This document shows positions 35,375 to 44,349 of a stretch of DNA of 64,000 nt, piece after piece (position 1 is the stretch's first letter; each line of letters starts with the position of its first letter). The stretch is taken from assembly GCA_964401935.1 (NCBI GenBank), contig CAYOAL010000013.1, positions 1 to 64,000 on the forward strand, read 5' to 3'. Source of the DNA: JAPYTK01 sp964401935 (lineage in GTDB: Bacteria > Myxococcota_A > Polyangia > Polyangiales > Polyangiaceae). The translations under genes and the position numbers were made by a program. Under the pieces are notes generated by a model, which was not told where the DNA came from, made no database searches, and saw nothing but the letters and a program-made list of their open reading frames with translations.

Positions 35375-36922
35375 ATGCTGGTGCGTGTTCGCGATCTATC
35401 GGTCGCCTTGCCGGGCGGCGCGCGCGTGGTGGAGGGCGCCAGTCTCGAGGTGCGCGCGGGAGAGATCGTGGCCCTGCTCGGACCCTCCGGCGGCGGCAAG
35501 AGCACGCTGCTCCGCGCGCTGCTCGCGCCGCGCTCGCTGCGGGCCCAGGGCTTCTCCGTCACCTGGAGTGAGCGTGAGGTGCTCGTCGAACCCGCGTTCG
35601 TGCCACAACGCGGCGCGCTCCTCGATCATCTCGACACGCGGGGCAACGTGGCCCTCGCCGCGGCCGACGGCGCGAGCGCCGAAGACTGGCTGTCGGCGGT
35701 GGAGCTGCCCGTCGAGCTCGGCTCCCGGCCCGTCGCCTCGCTCAGCGGCGGTCAGGCGCAGCGCGTGGCGGTGGCGCGCGCGCTGGCGGCCGGTCGCAAG
35801 CTCCTCGTGCTCGACGAACCCTCGGTCGGTCTCGATCCCCTCGGCGTCCGCCGCCTCGCTCAGCTCCTGCTCGCGCAGGCGCGCGAGCACGGAGTGGGGA
35901 TCCTCGTGATCACCCACGACCTCAGCCTCGCTGCCGGGGCCTCGGATCGCCTCCTCTTCCTCGACCCCACCGGCGAGCGTCTGATCGACGTGGTGCAAGG
36001 CTGGGCGGGACCGGTCGAGGAGCGTGTCGCCGAGCGGGGCGCCGCCCTCGTCGAGGTGGAGGCGCGGGTCGAGGCGCTCCTCGGTCAGGCGTCGGCCCGC
36101 ACCGGTGGGGCGGGGGGGCGTTCGCTCCTCCGAGGGCTCGCCGCGCTCGTGAGAGCGTGGGGTGCGCCCCTCGCCGCGGCGGGGGCCGGCCTGTCCCGCA
36201 CGTTCGATCCGCGCCTGTTCACGGCGTCGTTGCGCGTGTTCTGGGTCGCGATCGTTCAGAGCTTGCTGCGCCCGCTGCTCTTCTACGCGATCGTGGCCTT
36301 GCTGCTCGGGGTCACGGTGCCCTACGTCGTGGTGCACATCAGCGCCGCCATCAAACCCTCGGTCATGCTCTCGATGATCGGGGGCTCGTACATCCTCGCG
36401 CTGGCTCCACCGGTGAGCGCGATCGTGTATGCGGCCACGAGCGGCAGCGCGGTGAACGCGTGGCTTGGCGGCCTCGGTCTGGGGGGGCAGGTGGTCGCGC
36501 TCGAGGGCCTCGGCATCGAGCCCAAGCGCTACCTCGACGCTCCGGCGTGGATGGCGCTGATGCTCGGCTACCTCGGCAGCGCGGCCGTGTTCGTGGCCTC
36601 GATGATCGGCGGCGGCTACCTCTTGTTCACCGAATATCGGGTGCCGAACGCGCTCGCCGTGCTCACCGCCGACTTCCTCGATCCCGCGCCGGAGCGGCTG
36701 CCCTACCGCCACCGCGGGCTGTGGCTCATCGTCGCCTACGCCTTTGCCATCGCGTCCATCGTCGTGGCCAAGGGGCGCGAGCCGAAGCACCGCTCGGATC
36801 AGGTCACCCAAGCCATGACCACCGGGGTCATGAACGCCACCCTCTTCGTCGTCGTGTTGGAGCTCCTGAGCGTGGCGCTGCTCTACGCCATCACGGGGGA
36901 GGGCGACGCCGCGGCGCCATGA
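35375..36922 (+). CDS. Fused ABC ATPase-permease of the Mla phospholipid-transport type (MlaF-MlaE fusion)
   Basis: 515 residues. Residues 1-215 are an ABC ATPase: Walker A GPSGGGKST, signature LSGGQAQR, Walker B LLVLDEP and switch His in VITHDLSL. After a linker, residues ~275-510 form an MlaE-type permease, recognised by the stretch PPVSAIVYAATSGSAVNAWL with VVALEGLGIEPKRYLDAP, which matches the conserved MlaE cytoplasmic helix (AGRVGSAIAAELG, ALE.LG.DP..YL). Separate MlaF and MlaE chains are the norm, so the fusion is unusual. Its TGA overlaps the next ATG (ATGA). Confidence 0.82.
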   Translation: MLVRVRDLSVALPGGARVVEGASLEVRAGEIVALLGPSGGGKSTLLRALLAPRSLRAQGFSVTWSEREVLVEPAFVPQRGALLDHLDTRGNVALAAADGASAEDWLSAVELPVELGSRPVASLSGGQAQRVAVARALAAGRKLLVLDEPSVGLDPLGVRRLAQLLLAQAREHGVGILVITHDLSLAAGASDRLLFLDPTGERLIDVVQGWAGPVEERVAERGAALVEVEARVEALLGQASARTGGAGGRSLLRGLAALVRAWGAPLAAAGAGLSRTFDPRLFTASLRVFWVAIVQSLLRPLLFYAIVALLLGVTVPYVVVHISAAIKPSVMLSMIGGSYILALAPPVSAIVYAATSGSAVNAWLGGLGLGGQVVALEGLGIEPKRYLDAPAWMALMLGYLGSAAVFVASMIGGGYLLFTEYRVPNALAVLTADFLDPAPERLPYRHRGLWLIVAYAFAIASIVVAKGREPKHRSDQVTQAMTTGVMNATLFVVVLELLSVALLYAITGEGDAAAP

Positions 36923-38517
36923 GGAGCGCGCTCGACCTGCTCGTGGGCGCGGTGGCCGTGGGCGCGCTCGGGCTGCTCCTTTGGTTGGGGTGGCGGACGC
37001 CCGCGGAGGGGCTGGTCGGTGTGCTTCGGGGCGACCAGCCGTACGCGGTGGGGCCGCGGGCACCGGCGCTCGCGGTGGGCCCGCCAGAGCTCGAGGCGCG
37101 CCTCGCGACCGACTCGTGGGGCACCGACGCGCTGCGCCTCACCACCTGGCGAGTGAGCTACGGTCAGCGCTGGCATCGGAGCATCACGCTCCCCGAGCTT
37201 CGCGGCCCGCTCGCGCCGGAGGGCAGTGACGTGTGCGGCATCGCGGCCCGCATCTCTCCTGGCGTGTTCGATCCGAAGCACTCGGGGGACGGGCTGACCG
37301 CCCTCGTGCGGCGCGAGCTCGATCGCGTGCTCCCGATGTCGCTGCCCTGCGGGTTCACCGAGAACGTGCACCTCGCCCGCCCGAAATCGGTCTCGCTCCG
37401 CATGACCCCGCGGCGCGGCGCCATCGATCTGGAGGCGGTGGCGACCCTCCCCGACGGGACCTTGGTGGGAGCGGCGTCCACCATCCGACTCGTGGCCGAC
37501 GCCGAGGGGCGCCTCGTGGTCGATCACGTGGGGCCGGTCGAGCCGCTCTTCGCGGGACCGGCCCGTGCGCGGTGCGAGGGCACCTTGAAGGTGCAGCTCG
37601 GCAACCTGTGGTGGCGCTACATCAAGGGTCAGAAGGAGAGCATCGTGCTCGCCACCGCCCGCGCGGAGATGGCTCGCCGCGTGACACCCGCGCTCGACGC
37701 CCTCAACCGCTCGTTGTCGCGCCTCCATGAGCCGCTCACGCCGTTCCCCGGTGAGCCCCACGAGATCGCGCTGCGCCTCGCGCGCCCCCCGGAGGTGGGC
37801 CCCGACGGCGTCGGCCTGCGCCTCTGCGCCCGACTCGCGCTCGGCGGGCCGCGGATCGACCCCGCCATCACCGGGCCCCCGCTCGTGCGCTCGGAGCCCC
37901 CCCCGCTGCCCGCGGCCGCCACCGGCGCGGTGGTGGAGCTGGCCCTCGACAACGACGCGGTCAACCACGTGATCCACGCCATGTGGCAGACCGGGCAGCT
38001 CCGGCGCTGGGGCACCTCGACCGAGCTCCTCGATCAGCTCCCCGACGACGTGCGCGGCCTCGCCTTCGAGGTCACCGGCTTCGATCCCCGCCTCCCGCCG
38101 ATCTTGGTGGGCGACCGCGTGGTGGTGGCCAACGTGGCGGTGGGGCGCTGGGGGGAGCGTGAGGTGATGGGGCACGCCACCGGCGCCATGCGGCTCGCCG
38201 GGGGGGCGTCGGGCTCGTCGCGTCTCACGTTGTCGGCGTCGCTCGACGCGCTGGAGGTGAGCTGCGTCGGGCCGCTGCCCGATGGAACGCGCTCGGCGTG
38301 GCAGCTGACCCCGTGTCTGTCGGAGCTCTTGCCCCTGGTGAGCGAGCGTATGCGCGCGTCTCCCCCCCGCTTCGGCATCGACACCGCGGCCCTGATCCGG
38401 GCCGTCGCCGGACACACCCTCCACGGCCTGCGACTCGAGCTGTCGCCGCCCGAGGTCGGGCTCGCGAAGGGGGTCCTGTCGGCCCGGATGTCAGTCAAGG
38501 TAGGAGCCGCTCCGTGA
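36919..38517 (+). CDS. Membrane-anchored lipid-transfer-like protein coupled to the Mla fusion
   Basis: 532 residues. One N-terminal membrane segment (LLVGAVAVGALGLLLWLGW) and a large periplasmic part. This part is alternating beta strands with segments reminiscent of BPI/SMP tubular lipid-binding proteins: KESIVLATARAEMARRV and VVELALDNDAVNHVIHAMWQ with TGQLRR, and a final repeat ending SPPEVGLAKGVLSARMSV. The BPI resemblance is my reading of pattern and needs a profile search. No MCE domain is present, although MlaD normally partners MlaFE. ATGA overlap with the transporter shows coupling. Confidence 0.6.
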   Translation: MRSALDLLVGAVAVGALGLLLWLGWRTPAEGLVGVLRGDQPYAVGPRAPALAVGPPELEARLATDSWGTDALRLTTWRVSYGQRWHRSITLPELRGPLAPEGSDVCGIAARISPGVFDPKHSGDGLTALVRRELDRVLPMSLPCGFTENVHLARPKSVSLRMTPRRGAIDLEAVATLPDGTLVGAASTIRLVADAEGRLVVDHVGPVEPLFAGPARARCEGTLKVQLGNLWWRYIKGQKESIVLATARAEMARRVTPALDALNRSLSRLHEPLTPFPGEPHEIALRLARPPEVGPDGVGLRLCARLALGGPRIDPAITGPPLVRSEPPPLPAAATGAVVELALDNDAVNHVIHAMWQTGQLRRWGTSTELLDQLPDDVRGLAFEVTGFDPRLPPILVGDRVVVANVAVGRWGEREVMGHATGAMRLAGGASGSSRLTLSASLDALEVSCVGPLPDGTRSAWQLTPCLSELLPLVSERMRASPPRFGIDTAALIRAVAGHTLHGLRLELSPPEVGLAKGVLSARMSVKVGAAP

Positions 38518-38584
38518 GGCGCCGCTCCGTCACCCACCACATCGCTTCTGGATGCAATTCCCCAGTGGTTTTGGTACTGAGATA

Positions 38585-38640
38585 CCCCTCGCGAGGGGCG
38601 CTGTGCCATGATTTGCGCTCCCGAAGAGCGCGGGGCTTTT
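38585..38640 (+). promoter_or_regulatory. Palindrome and hairpin leader before the Hsp70-like gene
   Basis: A perfect 14-bp palindrome CCCCTCGCGAGGGG (38585-38598) is followed by a hairpin GCGCTC-CCGAA-GAGCGC (38615-38631) and GGGGCTTTT. The hairpin could end the upstream transport operon or shape the 5' leader of the gene starting at 38644; the palindrome could be an operator. Confidence 0.35.
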
Positions 38641-38643
38641 CTC

Positions 38644-41166
38644 ATGTCTCAATACGAGCTGTCGATCGAGCCGAGATTCGTCGAGGAAGCCGAGCGGTTG
38701 GTATCGCTGGAAGGGCGAGTCTTCCCGACCCTCGTGGTGATGTGGGAGTCCACGATGCTGGGCCAGGATTGGCAGACGATCCTGGTGCTGGACTACACCT
38801 TCCCCCTGCCGCCCTTGCAACCAGGGGCGAGCTTCAACGAGGTGCGCATCGCGGCCTTCACCGAGGATGTTCCCACGAAGTTCCTGTACTTCGGCACGGA
38901 GCTGTCGGCCGACGCGCCGCGCATCGCGCCGGAGATGGAGAACATCATCTCGCCGACGGGCACCTACCAGGAGTATCGGCTCACCTCGGAGTCGTGCAGC
39001 CTGCCCTACCTCGACCTGATCCAGTCGACGCCGCGCGTCTACGGCAACGGCCCTCAGGACTACTACAGCCCCCCGATCAAGGTGGAGCGCTTCGACGCTG
39101 GCTCGGGGCTCGATTTGATCGCCGACAACTTCCCCACCGTGGTGGCCCAGCTCCCGCCCATCGGCAGCGACGTGCTCACCGATCCGCGCAAGGGCTACTG
39201 GCAGGGCAGCCGCTTCGTCGGCACCCGCCGCATCGCGATCCTGCGTCAAGGCAGGGTGGTCGGTCTGCGTCGGCGCGCCAGCGACAAGGAGGTCGTGCCT
39301 CCCGAGGTGGTGCGTCGCGACCCGCACCTCGACGTGCAGGAGGCGTGGGTCGCCGTCGACATTGGCATGAGCACCACGGTGGTCGCCGTCGGCGACGGTG
39401 ACCGCCATGAGTTCATCCGGGTGGGTGCCGCCGACGCGCCGCGGGTGGCCGCCGACTTCGAGATCCCGAGCGCGGTGATGTTCAACCACCTCCCGCGTAC
39501 CGTGAAGGCTTGGCGCGATCGCGTGATCTTGCCGCTCACGCAGTGGGGGGACGTGTTCGTCGGGAACGCGGTGCAAGAGCGACTCGCGGTGCACGGCAAG
39601 GAGCGCGCGCAGCGCATGAAGTCGACCGTGAACGAGCTCGGCGCGCTGCCGGCGCGGCTCGAGCGCGGCGACAAGGTGTCGCTGTGCGGCCGCTCGGATC
39701 TCGACGCGACCGCCACCTTGCAGCGCCCCGCGCCGCCGGTCATCGACGAGGAGGGGATCGGCCCCGACGATCCGTTCGATCCGCTCGAGCTCTTCGCCTA
39801 CTACCTCGGCATCCACGTCAACGAGCGTCGCCGCGGGATCCACATGCGCTACGCCATCGGCATGCCCACCGGCTGGCCGAAGGCGCGGCGCGAGCAGGTG
39901 TTGTGCGAGTTCCGGCGCGGTATCCTCCGCAGCTTGCCGGCCGGCATGGTGGAGTACGACGACGTCAACACGTTGCAGGTGGTGGACGCGGGGCCCAACG
40001 TGCTGTCGTTCGCCACCTACGCGTTCCGCGTGTTTGGCATCGCCCCCAAGGGGGAGGAGCCTGTCACGTTCGTTTCGGTCGACGCGGGCGCGAGCGAGAC
40101 CTCGGTGCTCTGCGGTCACTATCGCAACGGCACCCTCGACGAGGCCGCGGCCGGCCACGAGAAGGTGGTGGAGCACGTCGAGCCGACCGTGCTCAGCGAC
40201 TTCGGCTCGGAGCTGCTCCTGCACCGGCTCGCCTACAAGATCTACGCCGCGAGCGCGACGTCGATGAAGACGCACAACATCCCGTTCGAGCTGCCCCCGG
40301 GGGAAGAGCCGCTCGAAGGGGCGGAGCACCGCTTGGTGTCCACCCTCGACGCGCAGACCAACGTGCGCCTCGTCAAAGACGCCATCCGCTCCATCCTCGA
40401 GAAGGTGGGACCCATGCCGGTGCCGGATCAGCTGCAGCTCTTCTCGATGGACGGCAACGTGCGCGACGCGCGCATCATGATCGATCGGGCGGCGCTCCAC
40501 GAGTGGCTCCGGGGGCAGATCTCCGAGGCCGCGGTGAAGATCAAGTCTGCCATCGATCATGGCCTCGGGCAGGTGTGTCGCGGTGACATCCCGTGGGACG
40601 AGCTGCGTGTGGTGCTCGGCGGCCGTCTCGGCATGCACCCGTTCCTCCAGGAGCGGCTCGCGGCGGTGATGCCGGAGGGGGTGCGCATCCACCGCTTCCG
40701 TGAGCCCGACGAGACGAACGTCGCCGCACCGACCGTGAAGCTTGCCACCTCGCTCGGGATCTTGTCGATGCGATACCAGCCGGTCACGCCAGCGGAGGTG
40801 AACGACGATCGGGCTGCGTTCAACTACCGCGTCGGGCGCGCCAAACGAGGCAAGCTCTTCACGGTGCTCGACGCCTCCGTGGGCTACGACGTGTGGCGCG
40901 AGATGGGGGCCTGCACCAAGCCGGACGTCACCATCCTCTACGCCGACGTCGACGGCGGTCCGGACATGGACGCCGACGACCAGCGCATGTGTCGCGTGAC
41001 CTGCAACCTCGGCTACGACGCGGTCGGGTATCGCGTGTACATGCGCGCGGTGGCGGGCAACAAGGTCGAGGTGGCGGTGGGACCGCCGGGCGGGCGTCCT
41101 GCCGACGACGCTGTGATCTGGGTGGTCGATCTCGCGGCCGCCTCCGCCGAACCGCTCGCACACTGA
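38644..41166 (+). CDS. Hsp70/actin-fold ATPase-like protein with unique N-terminal domain
   Basis: 840 residues from ATG 38644 (ATG 38608 would add 12 and run through the hairpin). Residues 1-230 are beta-rich and not recognised. The actin/Hsp70 ATPase fold follows: phosphate-1 VAVDIGMSTTVVAV (~235), phosphate-2 FVSVDAGASETSVLCG (~476) and adenosine motif LRVVLGGRLGMHPF (~654). No Hsp70 substrate-binding domain follows; instead a ~130-residue beta-rich tail. Related large Hsp70-like proteins are known in Proteobacteria with unclear roles. It stands alone, with its own leader. Confidence 0.75.
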   Translation: MSQYELSIEPRFVEEAERLVSLEGRVFPTLVVMWESTMLGQDWQTILVLDYTFPLPPLQPGASFNEVRIAAFTEDVPTKFLYFGTELSADAPRIAPEMENIISPTGTYQEYRLTSESCSLPYLDLIQSTPRVYGNGPQDYYSPPIKVERFDAGSGLDLIADNFPTVVAQLPPIGSDVLTDPRKGYWQGSRFVGTRRIAILRQGRVVGLRRRASDKEVVPPEVVRRDPHLDVQEAWVAVDIGMSTTVVAVGDGDRHEFIRVGAADAPRVAADFEIPSAVMFNHLPRTVKAWRDRVILPLTQWGDVFVGNAVQERLAVHGKERAQRMKSTVNELGALPARLERGDKVSLCGRSDLDATATLQRPAPPVIDEEGIGPDDPFDPLELFAYYLGIHVNERRRGIHMRYAIGMPTGWPKARREQVLCEFRRGILRSLPAGMVEYDDVNTLQVVDAGPNVLSFATYAFRVFGIAPKGEEPVTFVSVDAGASETSVLCGHYRNGTLDEAAAGHEKVVEHVEPTVLSDFGSELLLHRLAYKIYAASATSMKTHNIPFELPPGEEPLEGAEHRLVSTLDAQTNVRLVKDAIRSILEKVGPMPVPDQLQLFSMDGNVRDARIMIDRAALHEWLRGQISEAAVKIKSAIDHGLGQVCRGDIPWDELRVVLGGRLGMHPFLQERLAAVMPEGVRIHRFREPDETNVAAPTVKLATSLGILSMRYQPVTPAEVNDDRAAFNYRVGRAKRGKLFTVLDASVGYDVWREMGACTKPDVTILYADVDGGPDMDADDQRMCRVTCNLGYDAVGYRVYMRAVAGNKVEVAVGPPGGRPADDAVIWVVDLAAASAEPLAH

Positions 41167-41607
41167 AGGTCCGACCGACATGGCCTCGCGGGGCCCTCGA
41201 GGCGCGGTCCGGCGAGGCTCGGCAGAGCGGGCGTGGGCGGGCGGTCCCCGAGGTGCTGTCGGGGTCGAGCCACTCTTTCTCGTGAGAGCAGGGCGCCCCA
41301 GACGACACCACCGCCTTCCTCCACGCCGCGCTCCGCGCCACCTGAAGCCACCCACCGACCCCGCCACTCCGCCTTTTCCGGTCAGCTCTTGAGTTTCCCG
41401 GAGGGTGCTCCGCACCCTCCCCCCACGCTGCGCGCGGGGCACCCCTCCCATCGTGTTGCGCTTCTCGCCCCAACGCCCAAGCGCGCTTCTCGAGAGCGTC
41501 GGTCTTTTCCGGTCGGTCCGTCTTCGAGGGGTCGAGGAGCATCGCCCGATTATTGAGCGTACGACGACTCGGTCGGCTAAACTGTCCGAACGCGTTTTGT
41601 TCGAGCG
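41167..41607 (+). other. 440-bp intergenic region with dispersed repeat
   Basis: No gene is supported here. The first ~230 bp is GC-rich with no clear structure beyond short inverted repeats. Positions 41400-41517 hold copy B of the dispersed repeat. The last ~60 bp is less GC-rich, with TTGAGC at 41554 and TAAACT 19 bp further on as a weak promoter candidate for the gene at 41608. Confidence 0.6.
41400..41517 (+). repeat. Dispersed intergenic repeat, copy B
   Basis: Hairpin GGAGGGTGC-TCC-GCACCCTCC (41400-41420) then ccccacgctgcgcgcgggg and, after a variable stretch, ccccaacgcccaagcgcgct and ttttccggtcgg. Matches copy A (18647-18770) in order and spacing. Confidence 0.75.
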
Positions 41608-42861
41608 ATGCCTAAAGACTCAAAAATAGCCAAGAATTCCGGTCGATGGTCGAAGTGGCGGCGCCGGCTGGGGATCGGGCTCGCCGTGCTCACGGTGGCG
41701 GTGCTGGGGCTGTGGATCGCGGTGCACCGGGTGCAGTGGCTCGGGCCCGCGATCGCGGATGGAATTCGCGCCGTGCTCGGGCCGGGGGCGGTGGCTTGGA
41801 TGGAGGACACCGCCTACGGGCTGCAAGACGACATCAACGTTTGGCGCCACGGCGACGACGCCCCCACCACGCTCTGGGACGTCCCCGCGACTCCCGTCGT
41901 CCCCGCCCAGGCGCCCGCGCGGAGCGCGGCGCCGCGGTTCTCGCCGGCGCCGTTCAAGCCCCCGTTCGAGAAGGTCGCCGCGCCCGCCGACGGCCAGTGG
42001 ATCCCGATCCTCGATCCCGCGCGCAAGGACGAGCCGCCGCCGATGTTCAAGGCGATGGTGCACCCCGACGAGCGGCGCCCGTTCGCCGTGCTCGCGGTCG
42101 TCGCGATCGACACCGCCGCGCTCGAGCTGCACCTCTTGCCCGGGACCACCGAGCCGCAGACCACCAAGCTCAAGTTTGCCGATCGTCCGGGCATCATCCC
42201 CGTCGAGCACCGCGAGCTGTTGGTGGCCGCCTTCAACGGGGGCTTCAAGACCACCCACGGTCAATACGGCATGATGGTGAACGGGGTGGAGCTCTTGCCC
42301 CCCCGCGACATCGCCTGCACCTTCGCGCGCTACGAAGACGGCTCCTTCCGCATCGCGACCTGGTCGGAGATGAAGGACGAGGTGGCGAAGATGCGCTTTT
42401 ATCGCCAGACGCCTCCGTGCCTCGGCGAAAAGGGCGAGCTGCACAAGCTCTTGCAGTACAACGAGTACGCCAAGGGCTGGGGCGCGACGGTGAGCGGCGA
42501 CACCGTGATCCGGCGGAGCGCGATCGGCCTCTCGGAAGACGGCAAGACGCTCTTGTACGGGCTCGGAGAGGCCATGACCGCCCAGTCGCTCGCCCGCGGC
42601 ATGATGGCGGCCGGCGCCCACGCGGTGGCGGAGCTCGACGTCAACTTCAGCTACCCGCGCTTCCTGTTCTACGAGAAGGTGCACGAGGGGCTCCCGCCGA
42701 TGGTCACCTCGACGATCATCCCGCACATCGATCACCTGAAGTACGAGTACGTGTCGCAGTCGTCGACGCGCGACTTCTTCTACCTCACGCGGAGCCCGAA
42801 CGGCCCCAAGTCGGGCATCAAGCCCGACGACCGCGAGGGCAAGCTCGCCGTCACCCCGTGA
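41608..42861 (+). CDS. Membrane-anchored phosphodiester glycosidase-family protein (NAGPA domain)
   Basis: 417 residues. N-terminal anchor: basic start (KWRRR) then LGIGLAVLTVAVLGLWIAV. After a Pro/Ala linker the NAGPA domain appears: AAFNGGFKTTHGQYGMMVNG is the family hallmark, followed by RSAIGLSEDGKTLLYGLGEA and a late VAELDVNFSYPRFLFYEK. Family members remove GlcNAc-phosphodiesters or act on exopolysaccharide and phage-type glycans. Acts at the periplasmic side. The first ~12 codons are AT-richer than the rest. No glycan gene cluster is adjacent. Confidence 0.85.
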   Translation: MPKDSKIAKNSGRWSKWRRRLGIGLAVLTVAVLGLWIAVHRVQWLGPAIADGIRAVLGPGAVAWMEDTAYGLQDDINVWRHGDDAPTTLWDVPATPVVPAQAPARSAAPRFSPAPFKPPFEKVAAPADGQWIPILDPARKDEPPPMFKAMVHPDERRPFAVLAVVAIDTAALELHLLPGTTEPQTTKLKFADRPGIIPVEHRELLVAAFNGGFKTTHGQYGMMVNGVELLPPRDIACTFARYEDGSFRIATWSEMKDEVAKMRFYRQTPPCLGEKGELHKLLQYNEYAKGWGATVSGDTVIRRSAIGLSEDGKTLLYGLGEAMTAQSLARGMMAAGAHAVAELDVNFSYPRFLFYEKVHEGLPPMVTSTIIPHIDHLKYEYVSQSSTRDFFYLTRSPNGPKSGIKPDDREGKLAVTP

Positions 42862-43027
42862 CCCCCTCTCCCTCGCTCGCGGTCGACCCCAAGCGCTCGC
42901 CTCCGGAGGCCGCCGCAGCGCCGCAGCGGGCGCCCCGCACCGGCTCAGCGCGCCACGCGCGGGGTTCGTCGGATTAGCGCCCCCGTCGGAGGGCTGCTAT
43001 GGGTGAGGGCTCTACCGGGAGGACTAC

Positions 43028-44134
43028 GTGAGCGACGTCGACCTGAGCATCGAAGTCAACGGGATGAAGTTCGAGAACCCTTTCATTCTCGCCTCGGGGC
43101 CCCCAGGCACCAACGGGAGGGTGATCGCGAAGAGCTTCGATCTCGGTTGGGGCGGCTGCGTGATCAAGACCATCAGCCTCGACGCGAGCAAGGTGGTGAA
43201 CACCGCGCCGCGCTACGGCAAGCTGAAGAGCCGCGACACGGGCGAGGTCATCGGCTTCGAGAACATCGAGCTCATCAGCGATCGGCCCTTTGAGGTGTGG
43301 CTCGAAGAGCTGGCCGCGCTCAAGAAGAAGTACCCCGGCAAAATGGTGATCGCGTCGATCATGGAGGAGTATCGACGCGAGGCGTGGCACGAGATCGTGG
43401 AGCGTACCCAGGCGACCGGCGTGGATGGCTTCGAGCTCAACCTGTCGTGTCCCCATGGGCTCCCCGAGCGTCGCATGGGCATGGCCATGGGCGAGAACCC
43501 CGACCTCGTCCAGGAGGTGGTCGGCTGGGCGAAGGAGGTCGCGACCATCCCGGTGTGGGCCAAGATGACGCCCAACGTTGGCAATCCGGCCGAGCCCGCT
43601 CTCGCCGCGATCCGAGGCGGCGCCGACGGCATCAGCACCATCAACACCATCCTCTCCATCATCGGCGTGGATCTGAAGACGCTGCGACCCATGCCCACCG
43701 TGGAGGGGCACACGGTGGCGGGCGGCTACTCTGGCCAAGCAGTGCGTCCCATCGCGCTGCGGCACGTGATGGAGATCGCGCGGGCCAAGCCCGGCGTGAA
43801 GATCTCGGGCATGGGCGGCATCGAGACCGGCGAAGACTGCGTGCAGTTCATGCTGCTCGGAGCCCACACCGTTCAGGTGTGCACCGGGGCGATGCTGCAG
43901 GGCTACAAGATGGTGAAGAACCTCGAGCAGGGAGTGACGGCGTTCATGCAGGAGCATGGCTTTTTGCGCCTCACCGACTTCATCGGCAAGAGCCTCGACG
44001 CGTTCACCACCCACGCCGATCTCGTGGAGCGCCAACGGCAGGCCAAGGCGGGCAACAAGGGCGAGGGCAACCTCGACGATCGCGCCTGGACCGGCGACAT
44101 CGAGAAGGACACCGATCAGCTGGCCGCCAACTGA
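43028..44134 (+). CDS. preA: Dihydropyrimidine dehydrogenase-like flavoprotein (PreA type)
   Basis: 368 residues from GTG 43028 with GGGAGGA upstream. TIM-barrel FMN enzyme: NPFILASGPPGTNG, WGGCVIKT, GFELNLSCPHGLPERRMGMA (active-site Cys loop as in dihydropyrimidine dehydrogenase), GGYSGQAVRPIAL and GMGGIETGEDC. In PreA and DPD a C-terminal 2x[4Fe-4S] ferredoxin domain normally follows; it is absent here, the protein ending in a Lys/Asp-rich tail. No preT partner is adjacent. It may use a separate electron carrier or be a dihydroorotate dehydrogenase-like relative. Confidence 0.82.
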   Translation: MSDVDLSIEVNGMKFENPFILASGPPGTNGRVIAKSFDLGWGGCVIKTISLDASKVVNTAPRYGKLKSRDTGEVIGFENIELISDRPFEVWLEELAALKKKYPGKMVIASIMEEYRREAWHEIVERTQATGVDGFELNLSCPHGLPERRMGMAMGENPDLVQEVVGWAKEVATIPVWAKMTPNVGNPAEPALAAIRGGADGISTINTILSIIGVDLKTLRPMPTVEGHTVAGGYSGQAVRPIALRHVMEIARAKPGVKISGMGGIETGEDCVQFMLLGAHTVQVCTGAMLQGYKMVKNLEQGVTAFMQEHGFLRLTDFIGKSLDAFTTHADLVERQRQAKAGNKGEGNLDDRAWTGDIEKDTDQLAAN

Positions 44135-44349
44135 AGCGGTGTCCAGCGGGGCGGCTGCGCGGCGCGAGACGGCGAGCGGCGCGGGTGGCGCCGTTCGGTG
44201 TCGTGCCGGGGTGTCGAGACGTGGCGGTCGCTCGGGTCGGTGGCGGCTGGGCGGGCTTCGCGGGCGCGTCGTACCTTGCCGCTCGCGCTCGAAGCGGGCG
44301 CGCTTGATGTGCTTGACGCCGACGCGAATCGGGCCGTTGATGCGCCCAC

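Noticed and set aside
38530..41451. Minus-strand 973-codon frame opposite the Hsp70-like gene
   Set aside because: Shadow; the plus strand carries clear phosphate and adenosine motifs.
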